Notes under the pieces: generated by a model
The model's input: only the letters and a program-made list of their open reading frames with translations
Told to the model about the DNA's origin: nothing
Database searches by the model: none
In this document: positions 40,994 to 49,852 of the stretch, piece by piece
How the letters are laid out: the number at the start of each line of letters is the position of its first letter
Position numbering within the stretch: the first letter of the stretch is position 1
Assembly (NCBI GenBank): GCA_944330115.1
Contig: CALVIN010000004.1
Span: 62,001 to 126,000 of the forward strand
DNA from: an uncultured Clostridia bacterium
Lineage (GTDB): Bacteria; Bacillota; Clostridia; Christensenellales; Borkfalkiaceae
Direction: 5' to 3'
Length of the DNA: 64,000 nucleotides
Translations under genes and position numbers: made by a program

Positions 40994-43396
40994 TTGAAAT
41001 ACGCGGATAAAATAAGCAAACTTACGCACCGTCAGAAGGCCGACCTTCTCACGGGCAAAGACTTTTGGACAACTCTCGAAGTAAAGGAGATAGATCTCCC
41101 TTCGGCGTGGCTCTCCGACGGCCCCAGCGGCATCAGAAAGCAGGTGGCCGCCAGCGACCACCTCGGCCTCAACCCCAGCGAAGCGGCAACGTGCATGCCC
41201 TCGGCGGCGAGCATGGCCAACAGCTGGAACGAGGAGCTGCTCGAAAGGGCGGGCGAAGTGCTCGGCAAGGAGGCCGTGGCGCAGAGCGTAAACATGCTGC
41301 TCGGCCCGGGCGTAAACATCAAGCGCAACCCGCTGTGCGGCAGAAACTTTGAATATTATTCCGAAGATCCCTATCTCGCCGGCAAAATGGCCGCAGCGTG
41401 CATAAGGGGCATACAAAAGAGCGGCATTTACGCCTGCGTAAAGCACTTTGCCGCCAACAACCAGGAGCTCAGGCGCATGATAGTTGACAGCGTCGTCGAC
41501 GAGCGCGCCCTGCGCGAAATATACCTCACCGCCTTCGAAATAGCCATAAAGGAGGGCGGGGCCAAGTCGATAATGTCGGCCTACAACAGGCTCAACGGCA
41601 CCCACGCCAACGAAAACTATCACCTCTTAAAGGAGATACTGCGCGACGAATGGGGCTTTGGCGGCCTTGTGGTGACCGACTGGGCGGGCTGCAACGACAG
41701 GGTAGACGGCGTGCGCTGCGGAAGCGACTTAGAGATGCCCGCCTGCCGCTACGGCGCAGACGACGTGTTTAAGGCGCTGGAGGACGGCAGCCTCGACGAG
41801 TCGCTCGTCGACGAGTGCCTCGACAGGCTGATGGAGTTTGTATATTCCACCGACGAGGCCGTAAAGAAGGCAGTAAAGGAGTTCGATAAAGAGGAACACC
41901 ACAGCATAGCCCGCCAGTGCGCGGAGGAGGCAATAGTCCTCTTGAAGAACGACGGCACGCTGCCTTTGAATAAGGAAAAGGTGTGCTTTATAGGCGACTT
42001 TGCCGATGTTCCCCGCTATCAGGGCGCAGGTTCTTCCGTGGTAAATCCCACCCGCACCGAAAGCTTTATAAAGGAAGTTAAAAACTACGACATAAATTAC
42101 ATAGGCTACGAGCCCGGCTTCAAGCGCTACGGCCAGAAGAGCGGCTCGCTCGCCAAAAAGGCGCTCGACCTCGCCTCCCGTGCCGACACGGTGGTGTTCT
42201 TCGCCGGCCTCGACGAAGTCACCGAGGCGGAGGGCCTCGACAGGCAGAGCATGAAGCTGCCCGCAGTCCAGCTCGAGCTGCTCACAAGGATATACGCCCT
42301 CAAAAAGAAGGTGGTAGTTGTGCTCTTCTGCGGCAGCGCGGTAGAGCTCGACGTGCTCGACGATGCCAACGCGCTCGTGCATGCCTATCTCGGCGGCCAG
42401 GCGGGCGTCACCGCCATGCTCGACGTGCTCACCGGCAAGGTAAACCCCTCGGGCAAGCTCTCCGAAAGCTACCCCGTAAAATACGAGGACTGCTCTTCGG
42501 CGACGCACTTCCCCGGCGAAAAGTTCACCTCGGAATACCGCGAGAGCATCTTCGTGGGCTACCGCTACTATCAGACGGCGGGCGTAAAGGAGCGCTATCC
42601 CTTCGGCTACGGCCTCTCCTACACGACGTTTGAATATTCCGACTTAAAGGTAGACGGCAAGGGCGTCACCTTCACCATAAAAAATACGGGCAGCGTAGAC
42701 GGCGCCGAAGTCGCCCAGCTCTACATAGGCAAGCCCGACAGCGCCATCTTCCGCCCCGCAAAGGAATTAAAGGGCTTTAAAAAGGTGTTCTTAAAGGCGG
42801 GGCAGTCGGCAAAAGTTTCAATACCCTTCGATGAATACACCTTCAGGGTATATAACCCCAAGGCGTGCGAGTGGCAGGTGGAGGGCGGCACCTACGTTGT
42901 GGGTATAGGCGCCTCCGTCGCCGATATAAGGCTCGTCGGCTCGGCCGAAGTAAAGGGCAACATGACCGACTTCGGCTACGACAGAGAGCTCTTGAAGAGC
43001 TATTACAGCGGCCAGGCCGCAAACGTCGACGACAAGCAGTTTGCCGCCGTGCTCGGCAGGGAGATCCCCTCGCCCGAGTACAAGTTCTACAAGCGCAACA
43101 GAATAGTTATAGACGAAAACAGCACGGTTGCCGACCTCAGGTACTCCAAGCGCTGGGTGGGCAGGCTGTTCTCGGGCGTGATACGCTTTGCCATATCCTT
43201 CATGAGATCGGTGGGCAAGCGCGCCACGGCAAACATGCTCATTCAGGGCGTGCTTCACCAGCCCATGCGCGGTATCGCCAAATACGGCAGCATGTCGCGC
43301 AGGCAGATGGAGGCGCTGATAATGATATTCAACGGTCATCTGTTCAAGGGCGCCGGTCAGTTCCTCTCCAAGGAGAAGAAGGGAGGCAATAAATAA
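40994..43396 (+). CDS. Cytoplasmic GH3 beta-glycosidase
   Basis: About 800 residues, no signal peptide. The order is the usual one: GH3 barrel with nucleophile D229 in VVTDWAG and the KHFAANNQE segment, then the C-terminal sandwich domain (IVLLKNDGTLPL, GQAGVTAMLDVL), then a fibronectin-like domain (YPFGYGLSYTTFEYS). About 120 extra residues follow, with a basic helical end. Probably a beta-glucosidase acting on imported oligosaccharides. A strong AGGGGGGAA site lies about 5 bp before TTG 40994; the in-frame ATG at 40961 overlaps a TATAAT and lacks a site, so the TTG start is favoured. It overlaps the next transporter gene by one base (TAATG). Confidence 0.88.
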   Translation: MKYADKISKLTHRQKADLLTGKDFWTTLEVKEIDLPSAWLSDGPSGIRKQVAASDHLGLNPSEAATCMPSAASMANSWNEELLERAGEVLGKEAVAQSVNMLLGPGVNIKRNPLCGRNFEYYSEDPYLAGKMAAACIRGIQKSGIYACVKHFAANNQELRRMIVDSVVDERALREIYLTAFEIAIKEGGAKSIMSAYNRLNGTHANENYHLLKEILRDEWGFGGLVVTDWAGCNDRVDGVRCGSDLEMPACRYGADDVFKALEDGSLDESLVDECLDRLMEFVYSTDEAVKKAVKEFDKEEHHSIARQCAEEAIVLLKNDGTLPLNKEKVCFIGDFADVPRYQGAGSSVVNPTRTESFIKEVKNYDINYIGYEPGFKRYGQKSGSLAKKALDLASRADTVVFFAGLDEVTEAEGLDRQSMKLPAVQLELLTRIYALKKKVVVVLFCGSAVELDVLDDANALVHAYLGGQAGVTAMLDVLTGKVNPSGKLSESYPVKYEDCSSATHFPGEKFTSEYRESIFVGYRYYQTAGVKERYPFGYGLSYTTFEYSDLKVDGKGVTFTIKNTGSVDGAEVAQLYIGKPDSAIFRPAKELKGFKKVFLKAGQSAKVSIPFDEYTFRVYNPKACEWQVEGGTYVVGIGASVADIRLVGSAEVKGNMTDFGYDRELLKSYYSGQAANVDDKQFAAVLGREIPSPEYKFYKRNRIVIDENSTVADLRYSKRWVGRLFSGVIRFAISFMRSVGKRATANMLIQGVLHQPMRGIAKYGSMSRRQMEALIMIFNGHLFKGAGQFLSKEKKGGNK

Positions 43397-45090
43397 TGGC
43401 TCATTCGGGAAAGAGTGTTTTTAACAACCCTCTGCTTTCCACAAAGGTCAAATCGGCCAACGTAAAGGCTCCCGAAGCGCTTATCGGCTACCTCATCGGC
43501 CCCTTCTGAGGTCTGCTTGCAAACAACCTGTTCGGCACGTACCTCGTGTCGTACTTCCGCAATACCCTCTTCGCCGAAGAGATTGCCGCGGGCAACACCG
43601 GCGTAGAGACCTTCCTCACCATCTTCCCCATGCTCTCGGCCATACTCATAGTCGCGGGCAACATACTCGCGGGGCAGATAATAGAACGCACCAAGTCGAG
43701 AGCGGGCAAGGCCCGTCCGTATATATTACTATCTGCGGTCACTGTTGCAGTGGCAAGTATTCTGATGTTCATTCAGCCCGTAGAGGGGACCACATTCAAA
43801 ATGGTGTGGATAACGATATCGTATAACCTCTTCTACGCGGTCGCCTTCCCCCTGTACAACACTGCAAACAGCGCGCTCGTCCCCGTTTCAACACGCAACG
43901 GCAAACAGCGGGGCCTGCTCGCCTCTCTTGTAAACATGGCGGTACTCGGCGGCGCCGGCGCCGGCTCGATAATATTCCCCCAGATAATAGGGGCATTTGC
44001 GCAGTCGGACGCGTTCGGCAACGGTACGGAATTTCCCAATACCAACGGCTACCTCGTACTGTTCATCATAATAGGCGTTGTGACCTTTATAGGCTGCCTT
44101 GCGCAGTACTACTTCACGCGTGAGCGCGTCACCGAAGAGAGCTTGGTGCTCTCCGCGACCGAGGACGCGCCCGCCGAAGAGGTCAAAGGCAAGGGTCCCT
44201 CGATAGGCAAGCAGGCAAAGGCGCTGTTCAGCGACAGGTTCTTTGTTATAACCATAATCTTCTATCTGCTCTATCAGCTTGCGGGCTCTATAAAGAACGC
44301 CTCGATGGAGACCTTCACCAAGACCATAATGTTCGAGGGCTTCAACTCCGCCACGGCGATGAGCGTGCTCGGCATAGTGGGCGCCGTGCCCATGGCATTG
44401 GCCATATTCTTCGTGTCGCCTCTGTGCAACAAGTTCGGCAAGCGCCCCGTGGTGTTTGCGGGCATGGTGATAGGCGCCGCGGGCGGCGTGCTTGCGGGCA
44501 TATTCTACGATGAGTTCATTCTCGTTGCGGTGGGCGTGGCGTTAAAGTGCCTCGGCTCCGCCCCTGCGGGATATATGATACTCGCCATGATAGCCGACTG
44601 CCTCGACCACATGGAGGCCAAAAACGGCTTCCGCTGCGACGGTTTCGGCATGTCGCTTTACAGCTCGATACTCATTGCCGCCGTGCCCCTCGCAACGGGC
44701 ATAGTCAGCGGCATGACGAGCGCCTTCGGCGCGGAGAGCGGCGCCGTGATATCCTATATATGGATAGAGACGGGCGCATACGCGCTGGGCGCTATAGTAA
44801 TTCTCTTCTTCGGCGTCGAAAAGTTCCTGCCCGAAGACAGAAAGGCCATTCTCGCCCGCCAGAAGGCGGAGGCGGAGGCCGCGGGCGTCGAGTGGATAGA
44901 ACCCGAAGAGAGGCTGCGCCGCGAAGAGGCGGAGGCCGATAGGCTCGCCGAAGAGGCGCGCATGGCAGAGCTCAGGGCCAGGTGCGAAAAGAAGGGCCTT
45001 TCCTTCGAAGAGGAGGAGGCCAAGTATCAGCAAAAACTCGCCGCCAAAAAGGCAAAGCAGGAGGCGGCGCAGCAAAAAAAGAAAAAATAA
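43396..45090 (+). pseudogene. GPH-family glycoside transporter interrupted by in-frame TGA
   Basis: The ATG at 43396 overlaps the GH3 stop and follows GGGAGG. It opens MAHSGKSVFNNPLLSTKVKS, paralogous to the transporter at 35764, and reaches TGA 43507-43509 at codon 38, within GYLIGPF-stop-GLLANN, in the first membrane helix. The same frame continues without another stop to 45090 with all remaining helices, ERTKSRAGKARPY, and the charged C-terminal tail. One base change (GGA or TGG to TGA) explains it. TGA ends other genes here, so recoding of the whole genome is unlikely. It may be a fresh pseudogene, a readthrough gene, a restart at 43546, or a sequence error. Its partner would be the GH3 enzyme. 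Confidence 0.8.
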
Positions 45091-45358
45091 TTTCGCCAAC
45101 AACAAAAAACGTGCGGCTTATAATTTTCCCGTGCGGCAAAGCACCGGGTGCAATAAAATATAAAGCTGTGCAAGCGTTTTTTCATCAATTTTCTCCTTAT
45201 TTGTTTTTTGCTTGCCGCGCAAAAAAAACGCGGCAAGCAAAAATCATATCTCCGCAATGCGGAAAAAACATATCAAAAGAGTGCGCCGCGCCGCATGCGC
45301 GCGCATGCATATGCCCGTGCGCGCAGCTTAAAGCGCCGCGGCAACTTACAGAGGATAT
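45091..45358. other. Intergenic region with A/T-flanked hairpin
   Basis: TTTTTGCTTGCCGCG (45205-45219) and its complement (45229-45243) form a 15-bp hairpin with an A-rich loop; no T tract follows the 3' arm. Alternating CG-rich sequence (GCATGCGCGCGCATGCAT) lies just before the GT2 gene. No gene is seen. Confidence 0.45.
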
Positions 45359-46384
45359 ATGAAGCTTATAACTTTTGCCGTCCCGAGCTACAATTCGCAG
45401 GACTATCTCGATAAGTGCATAAACAGCCTGCTGCCCGGCGGCGACGAGGTGGAAATAATAATAGTGGACGACGGCTCCACCGATAACACCGGCAAGATTG
45501 CCGATGAATACCAGCAAAAATACCCCGGCATCGTGCGCGCCGTGCACAAGCCCAACGGCGGCCACGGCTCGGGCGTGAACAAGGGGCTCGAGTGCGCCAC
45601 GGGGCTCTATTACAAGGTCGTCGACTCCGACGACTGGCTCGACGGCGAGGCCTACGCAAAGCTGCTTGCCACTATACGGCAGCACGTAAGCGAGGGCAGG
45701 GGCGCTGACCTGTATATAGTAAACTTCGTGTATGAACACGTCAACGACAACACGGCGTATGTGAGCAACTACATAAAGAACTTCCCGCAGAACAGGTTTT
45801 TCGGCTGGGAGGAGATAAAGCCGCTCAGGCTGTGGAAGATGCTCCTCATGCACTCCCTCGTATACAAGACCGAGAGGCTGCGCGAGAGCGGAATAAAGAT
45901 GCCCGAACACACCTTTTACGTGGATAACTACTTCGCCTATCAGCCGCTCGCATACATGCACACGCTGTACTATTTGAACGTCGATCTGTACCGCTACTAC
46001 ATCGGCAGGAGCGACCAGTCGGTAAACGTCGACAACGTCGTAAAGCGCTATGCCGACCAGATACGCTGCATGCGCTGCATGCTGGCGGCTTACAGCTACG
46101 AGCAGATAGAGGGGATGTGCCGCCCCTTAAAAAAGCTGATGTACCACATACTGCACGTAATAATGTGCAACACCTACTTTTTCACCACCGCAAAGGACAG
46201 CCCCGAAAGGCGGCGCGACTTTGCCGAAATGTGGGAGGAGCTTAAATCGCGCGACATAAAGCTGTATCGCCGCATAAGGCGCATGCCTACATTCTTCTTT
46301 TTGAATATGCTCGGCTGGAAGGGCAAGGGCAGGCTCACCACGGCAAGCTACAAGTTTTTGTGCAAGCACGTAAAGCTCGGCTGA
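45359..46384 (+). CDS. GT2-family glycosyltransferase
   Basis: A 341-residue GT-A-fold enzyme that transfers a sugar from a nucleotide donor, probably for cell-wall or capsule polysaccharide. The fold is marked by TFAVPSYNSQDYLDKCINSL, VDDGSTDNTG (nucleotide binding), NGGHGSGVNKGL and VDSDDWLD (the DxD metal motif). The C-terminal 100 residues are basic and helical without a clear membrane segment, so it is probably a peripheral membrane protein. GAGG precedes the ATG. It stands alone between two intergenic hairpins. Confidence 0.9.
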   Translation: MKLITFAVPSYNSQDYLDKCINSLLPGGDEVEIIIVDDGSTDNTGKIADEYQQKYPGIVRAVHKPNGGHGSGVNKGLECATGLYYKVVDSDDWLDGEAYAKLLATIRQHVSEGRGADLYIVNFVYEHVNDNTAYVSNYIKNFPQNRFFGWEEIKPLRLWKMLLMHSLVYKTERLRESGIKMPEHTFYVDNYFAYQPLAYMHTLYYLNVDLYRYYIGRSDQSVNVDNVVKRYADQIRCMRCMLAAYSYEQIEGMCRPLKKLMYHILHVIMCNTYFFTTAKDSPERRRDFAEMWEELKSRDIKLYRRIRRMPTFFFLNMLGWKGKGRLTTASYKFLCKHVKLG

Positions 46385-46461
46385 ATAAATATATCGTTTA
46401 AATTCGCGCTTTATTTAATGTTAATATCTGTTGCGCGGAAAAAATATAGAGTAACTTTATA

Positions 46462-46500
46462 GAAATATCCCCTCGGTTTTGCCGCGGGGATATTTCTTTC
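46462..46500 (+). terminator. Intrinsic terminator of the GT2 gene
   Basis: GAAATATCCCC pairs with GGGGATATTTC around a 12-nt loop that can pair further (CGG/CCG), followed by TTTCTTT. Confidence 0.85.
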
Positions 46501-46560
46501 TTTGCCCGCCTTTTTGCCCCGCCGCGGCCGCGCGTTCCTCTTTTTATAAAAAAGCCGCTA

Positions 46561-46589
46561 TTGACAACGGTTATTTAATATGATAAAAT
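46561..46589 (+). promoter_or_regulatory. Promoter of the LytTR two-component operon
   Basis: TTGACA (46561-46566), a 17-bp spacer and TAAAAT (46584-46589), 100 bp before the first ATG. Confidence 0.65.
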
Positions 46590-46688
46590 TTATAATGCTA
46601 ACGGGCATTTTGCCCTGTCACGGGCCTCTTTGCGTATCTGTTGCGGGAGCCTGTCTTTTACTCGGCCGCACGGCCTTTTGGGGGACAC

Positions 46689-47405
46689 ATGAGAAATATT
46701 GCGATAGTTGAAGATGAGAATGCCGACGCTGAGCTCCTCATCTCGTATATAGAGCGCTACGCCGCCGCGTCTGGGCAGAAGTTCAAGGTGCGGCGCTTTA
46801 CCAACGCCGCCGACTTTCTCGAAAATTATCAGGCGATGTATGCCGTCGTGTTCATGGACATACAGATGCCCAAGATGAACGGCATGGAGGGCGCGGTGGA
46901 GCTGAGGAAGATAGATAAATCTGTCTCAATAATCTTCATCACCAACCTCGTGCAGTACGCGCAGAAGGGGTACGAGGTCGACGCCGTCGGCTTTTTGGTA
47001 AAGCCGGTGAGCTACTTCGATTTTTCGCTCAAATTCCGCAAGGCGCTCGATATCTATGTCATGAACGAGGAGCGCAGCATAACCATAAAGCACCGCAGCG
47101 GGCTGTTCCGCTTCTCCACCGATAAGCTGATGTATGTGGAGATAATCGCCCACAGGCTGTATTATCACCTCATCGACGGCGACATAGAGATGACGGGCGT
47201 GCTCTCGGAGGTGGAGCGCGAGCTCTCGGAATACGGCTTTTTGCGCTGCAACAACTGCTACCTCGTAAATCCCAAGTTCATAGTAAGCGTTCAGGGCTCT
47301 GAGGTGCAGGTGGGCAACAAGATGCTGCAGATAAGCCGCCCGCGCCGCGCCGCCTTCCTCGCGGGGCTGGCCAATTGGTATGCCGGCCAGGGGAACAAGT
47401 CATGA
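46689..47405 (+). CDS. LytTR-family response regulator
   Basis: A 238-residue regulator of the AgrA/LytR kind. The receiver domain has the acidic pair in VEDENAD, phospho-acceptor D57 in FMDIQMP, and lysine in FLVKPV. The C-terminal LytTR DNA-binding domain (about 140-230) includes FSTDKLMYVEIIAHRLYYH and FLRCNNCYLVNPKFI. The ATG at 46689 follows GGGGA; an upstream in-frame start at 46641 is less likely. It overlaps the kinase gene by ATGA. No AgrB/AgrD pheromone genes are nearby, so the input signal is unknown. The truncated gene at 12000 is a paralogue. Confidence 0.93.
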   Translation: MRNIAIVEDENADAELLISYIERYAAASGQKFKVRRFTNAADFLENYQAMYAVVFMDIQMPKMNGMEGAVELRKIDKSVSIIFITNLVQYAQKGYEVDAVGFLVKPVSYFDFSLKFRKALDIYVMNEERSITIKHRSGLFRFSTDKLMYVEIIAHRLYYHLIDGDIEMTGVLSEVERELSEYGFLRCNNCYLVNPKFIVSVQGSEVQVGNKMLQISRPRRAAFLAGLANWYAGQGNKS

Positions 47406-48790
47406 TAGGCGAAGTTGCGGGCATATACCTTAAAATAATACTCGAATTTTTGCTCGAGCTGTATGTGTTCTACGTCCTCGCCATGTTCCGCTTCAGGCGC
47501 TCGCATCTGTTTGCCTTAAAACTTGCGGGCGGGCTGGTGTTTATGGCGGCGCTCGGCTTCGGCGCGTCCTTCGTGTATTACTATTTCGGCGATACGTCCT
47601 TCGGCAGGATAGCCATATATCTCGTGCTGTTCGCCGCGTCGACGGGCCACGCCTGCCTGTGCTTTGCCGAAGACAAAAAGACGGTGCTCTTCGGCTGTTC
47701 GGTGGCATACGCCGCGCAAAACCTTGCGTATAAGCTATTTTTGATATTCTTCTGCGCGGGCGAGCAGCTCCGCCTGTTCGACAGCTGGGGGCAAAATTTC
47801 AGCATACTTTACCGCATAATATACTATATCTTCCTCATCGCCGCGGGCGCGGCCATATACTTTTTGGTCATACGCCGCATAATGTTAAGGCTGGGCGACA
47901 GCGCGATAGCCCTCCGCATGCTCGCCATCTCGGTGGTGGTGCTGCTCGTCACGGTCATACTGTGCTCGGTTGAAGACGTGCACTTTGCCGCGCTCAGCTC
48001 CGGGCGCGAAAACCGTTTCGAGTCCTTCGATATCTACGCCCTCAGGCAGGCGGGCAACGTCTTTTCAGTCGTCTGCTGCATAATAGTGCTGCTGCTAATC
48101 GCAAAGACGCTCGTCGAACGCCACCTCCGGCGCGAGGTCGACTACCTGCAATACGCCATACGCCAGGGCGAAAAGCAGTATGAGATATCCAAAGACACCA
48201 TCGATATGATAAATATCAAGTGTCACGATATAAAGTATAAGGTAAATTCCCTCGTAAACCGCGGGGGCGACATGCCCACCGAGCTTATAGACGATCTGAA
48301 CAAGAGCATATCCATATACGACACCCGCGTCGAAACGGGCAACAAGATACTCGACGTAATCCTCACCGAAAAGAGCCTCTACTGCGAGCAGAACGGCATA
48401 ACGTTCTCGTGCATGGCCGACGGGCAGAAGCTCTCGTTCATAAGCGACGGCGACCTGTATTGCTTGTTCGGCAACATAATCGATAACGCCCTCGAGGCGG
48501 TAAACAAGGTGCCCGAAAAGGAGCGCCGCGTAATAAACATCGTCGTAAAGGAGAAGAATGGCACGCTCGTCGTGCAGGAAGAAAATTACTTCGAGGGCGA
48601 GCTCGACTTCGTCGACGGCTTGCCGCAGACCACCAAGGGCGACACCGCCTATCACGGTTTTGGCACGCGCAGCATAAGGATGATAGTCTCAAAATACGGC
48701 GGCGTGTTCACCGCCCGCGCCCAGGACGGCGTTTTTTACCTAAATATCATTTTTTGCCCAAATAAAGATAATAGCTTGCAAAATAAGTAA
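47402..48790 (+). CDS. GHKL sensor histidine kinase (AgrC-like)
   Basis: A 462-residue membrane kinase. About six membrane helices fill residues 5-235, followed by a cytoplasmic coil and the dimerisation box IKCHDIKYKVNSL with phospho-acceptor H275. The GHKL ATPase has the N box NIIDNALEA and the glycine motif HGFGTRSI. The architecture matches peptide-sensing AgrC/ComD-type kinases that pair with LytTR regulators, such as the gene it overlaps by ATGA. An upstream in-frame start at 47375 would lie inside the regulator gene. The ligand is unknown. Confidence 0.92.
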   Translation: MIGEVAGIYLKIILEFLLELYVFYVLAMFRFRRSHLFALKLAGGLVFMAALGFGASFVYYYFGDTSFGRIAIYLVLFAASTGHACLCFAEDKKTVLFGCSVAYAAQNLAYKLFLIFFCAGEQLRLFDSWGQNFSILYRIIYYIFLIAAGAAIYFLVIRRIMLRLGDSAIALRMLAISVVVLLVTVILCSVEDVHFAALSSGRENRFESFDIYALRQAGNVFSVVCCIIVLLLIAKTLVERHLRREVDYLQYAIRQGEKQYEISKDTIDMINIKCHDIKYKVNSLVNRGGDMPTELIDDLNKSISIYDTRVETGNKILDVILTEKSLYCEQNGITFSCMADGQKLSFISDGDLYCLFGNIIDNALEAVNKVPEKERRVINIVVKEKNGTLVVQEENYFEGELDFVDGLPQTTKGDTAYHGFGTRSIRMIVSKYGGVFTARAQDGVFYLNIIFCPNKDNSLQNK

Positions 48791-48807
48791 ATAAATTACA
48801 ATTCAGG

Positions 48808-48845
48808 GAACGCCCATTGACAACGGGCGTTCTTTATTATATATT
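48808..48845 (+). promoter_or_regulatory. Terminator hairpin with nested promoter for the beta-glucan cluster
   Basis: GAACGCCC (48808-48815) and GGGCGTTC (48825-48832) form a terminator followed by TTTATTAT. Inside it, TTGACA (48817-48822) lies in the loop and, after 17 bp, TATATT (48840-48845) makes a well-spaced promoter for the GH16 gene. Confidence 0.6.
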
Positions 48846-48917
48846 TGTGATGTAAAAAAATAAAAGGCGGCGCAGGGTCTGCCGCCCTCCGCGCGCGGAC
48901 GGCGCGGCATAAAATAT

Positions 48918-48937
48918 GACGAGGGGCGCCCCTCGTC
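48918..48937. repeat. Perfect 20-bp palindrome in the GH16 leader
   Basis: GACGAGGGGC and its complement abut without a spacer. The palindrome lies in the predicted untranslated leader 34 bp before the ATG; no ribosome site is seen between it and the gene. Confidence 0.65.
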
Positions 48938-48970
48938 GGCCTTAAAAAGGCTGACGCACAGCATACTTTC

Positions 48971-49753
48971 ATGAAATTTTCGCTTATAAAGACAACTGCG
49001 TTCATATGCGCCGCAACGTGCGCGGCGGCCGCATTTTCGCTTGCAGGCTGCGGCAGGATAGCCCGCGGCATAGATAAGTCGGTAGAGGGAGTGCCAAACA
49101 GGCTCACGCGGCAGGAGGATATAATCGCAAACTTCGCCACGGGGCAGACGGAGGGCTTCTTCGCCTCGCACGGGTGGGCCAACCACCAGATGTTCAACTG
49201 CGAGTGGAACGGCGCCAACGCCGTCATAGAGGACGGCGTAATGAATATGTCGGTCACCAAGGCCGAGGGGCAGACGCCGCAGGGCTTTGATTATTACGGC
49301 GCCGAATACCGCTCGGCTGAAAAGTTCGGCTACGGCTTCTACTCGGTGTGCATGAAGGCTGCCGACTGCTCGGGCGTGATTTCTTCGATGTTCACCTACA
49401 CAAACGGCCCGTGGGACGAGATAGATATCGAGATCCTCGGCAAAAACATGACGCAGGTGCAGTTCAACTACTATACCGACGGCAAGGGTGACCACGAGTA
49501 TCTGTACAGCCTGGGCTTCGACGCCTCGGCGGATTTCCACGAATACGCCTTCGACTGGCGGGAAGATTGCATAACCTGGTATGTCGACGGCAAGGCGATA
49601 TACCGCGCCACAAAAGATATACCCTCGCACCCGCAGCAGATAATGATAAACGTGTGGAACTGCATAGGTTTCGACGGCTGGTCGGGAAAATTTGACGAGG
49701 GCGCGCTTCCCGCAACTGCGCAGTATAAGTGGATAGCATACAGCCCGAACTGA
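48971..49753 (+). CDS. GH16 endo-beta-glucanase lipoprotein
   Basis: A 260-residue secreted lipoprotein: signal peptide with lipobox LAGC (cysteine about residue 27), then one GH16 jelly-roll domain with the catalytic motif WDEIDIEILG, nucleophile E150, D152 and acid/base E154. This E-x-D-x-E form without an inserted residue is typical of lichenases (beta-1,3-1,4-glucanases), so mixed-linkage glucan is the likely target. The ATG at 48971 has no clear ribosome site. It is followed 99 bp later by a second GH16 gene and then a GH3 gene; together they can cut and trim beta-glucan at the cell surface. Confidence 0.9.
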   Translation: MKFSLIKTTAFICAATCAAAAFSLAGCGRIARGIDKSVEGVPNRLTRQEDIIANFATGQTEGFFASHGWANHQMFNCEWNGANAVIEDGVMNMSVTKAEGQTPQGFDYYGAEYRSAEKFGYGFYSVCMKAADCSGVISSMFTYTNGPWDEIDIEILGKNMTQVQFNYYTDGKGDHEYLYSLGFDASADFHEYAFDWREDCITWYVDGKAIYRATKDIPSHPQQIMINVWNCIGFDGWSGKFDEGALPATAQYKWIAYSPN

Positions 49754-49852
49754 CGGGGCGCGTGCAAAGGTATTTTTTTACAAAAAAATTTGTTATCGTC
49801 GCGGGTTTCCCGCGTACAGGAGCGATAAAATTTTTTAAAGGGAGAAAACTTT

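Noticed and set aside
43507-43509. TGA read as selenocysteine or as a reassigned codon
   Set aside because: TGA is the normal stop of several genes here (for example at 6332, 10965 and 47405), the site is a transporter helix rather than a redox motif, and no selenocysteine-type hairpin was evident. A nonsense change or error is simpler.
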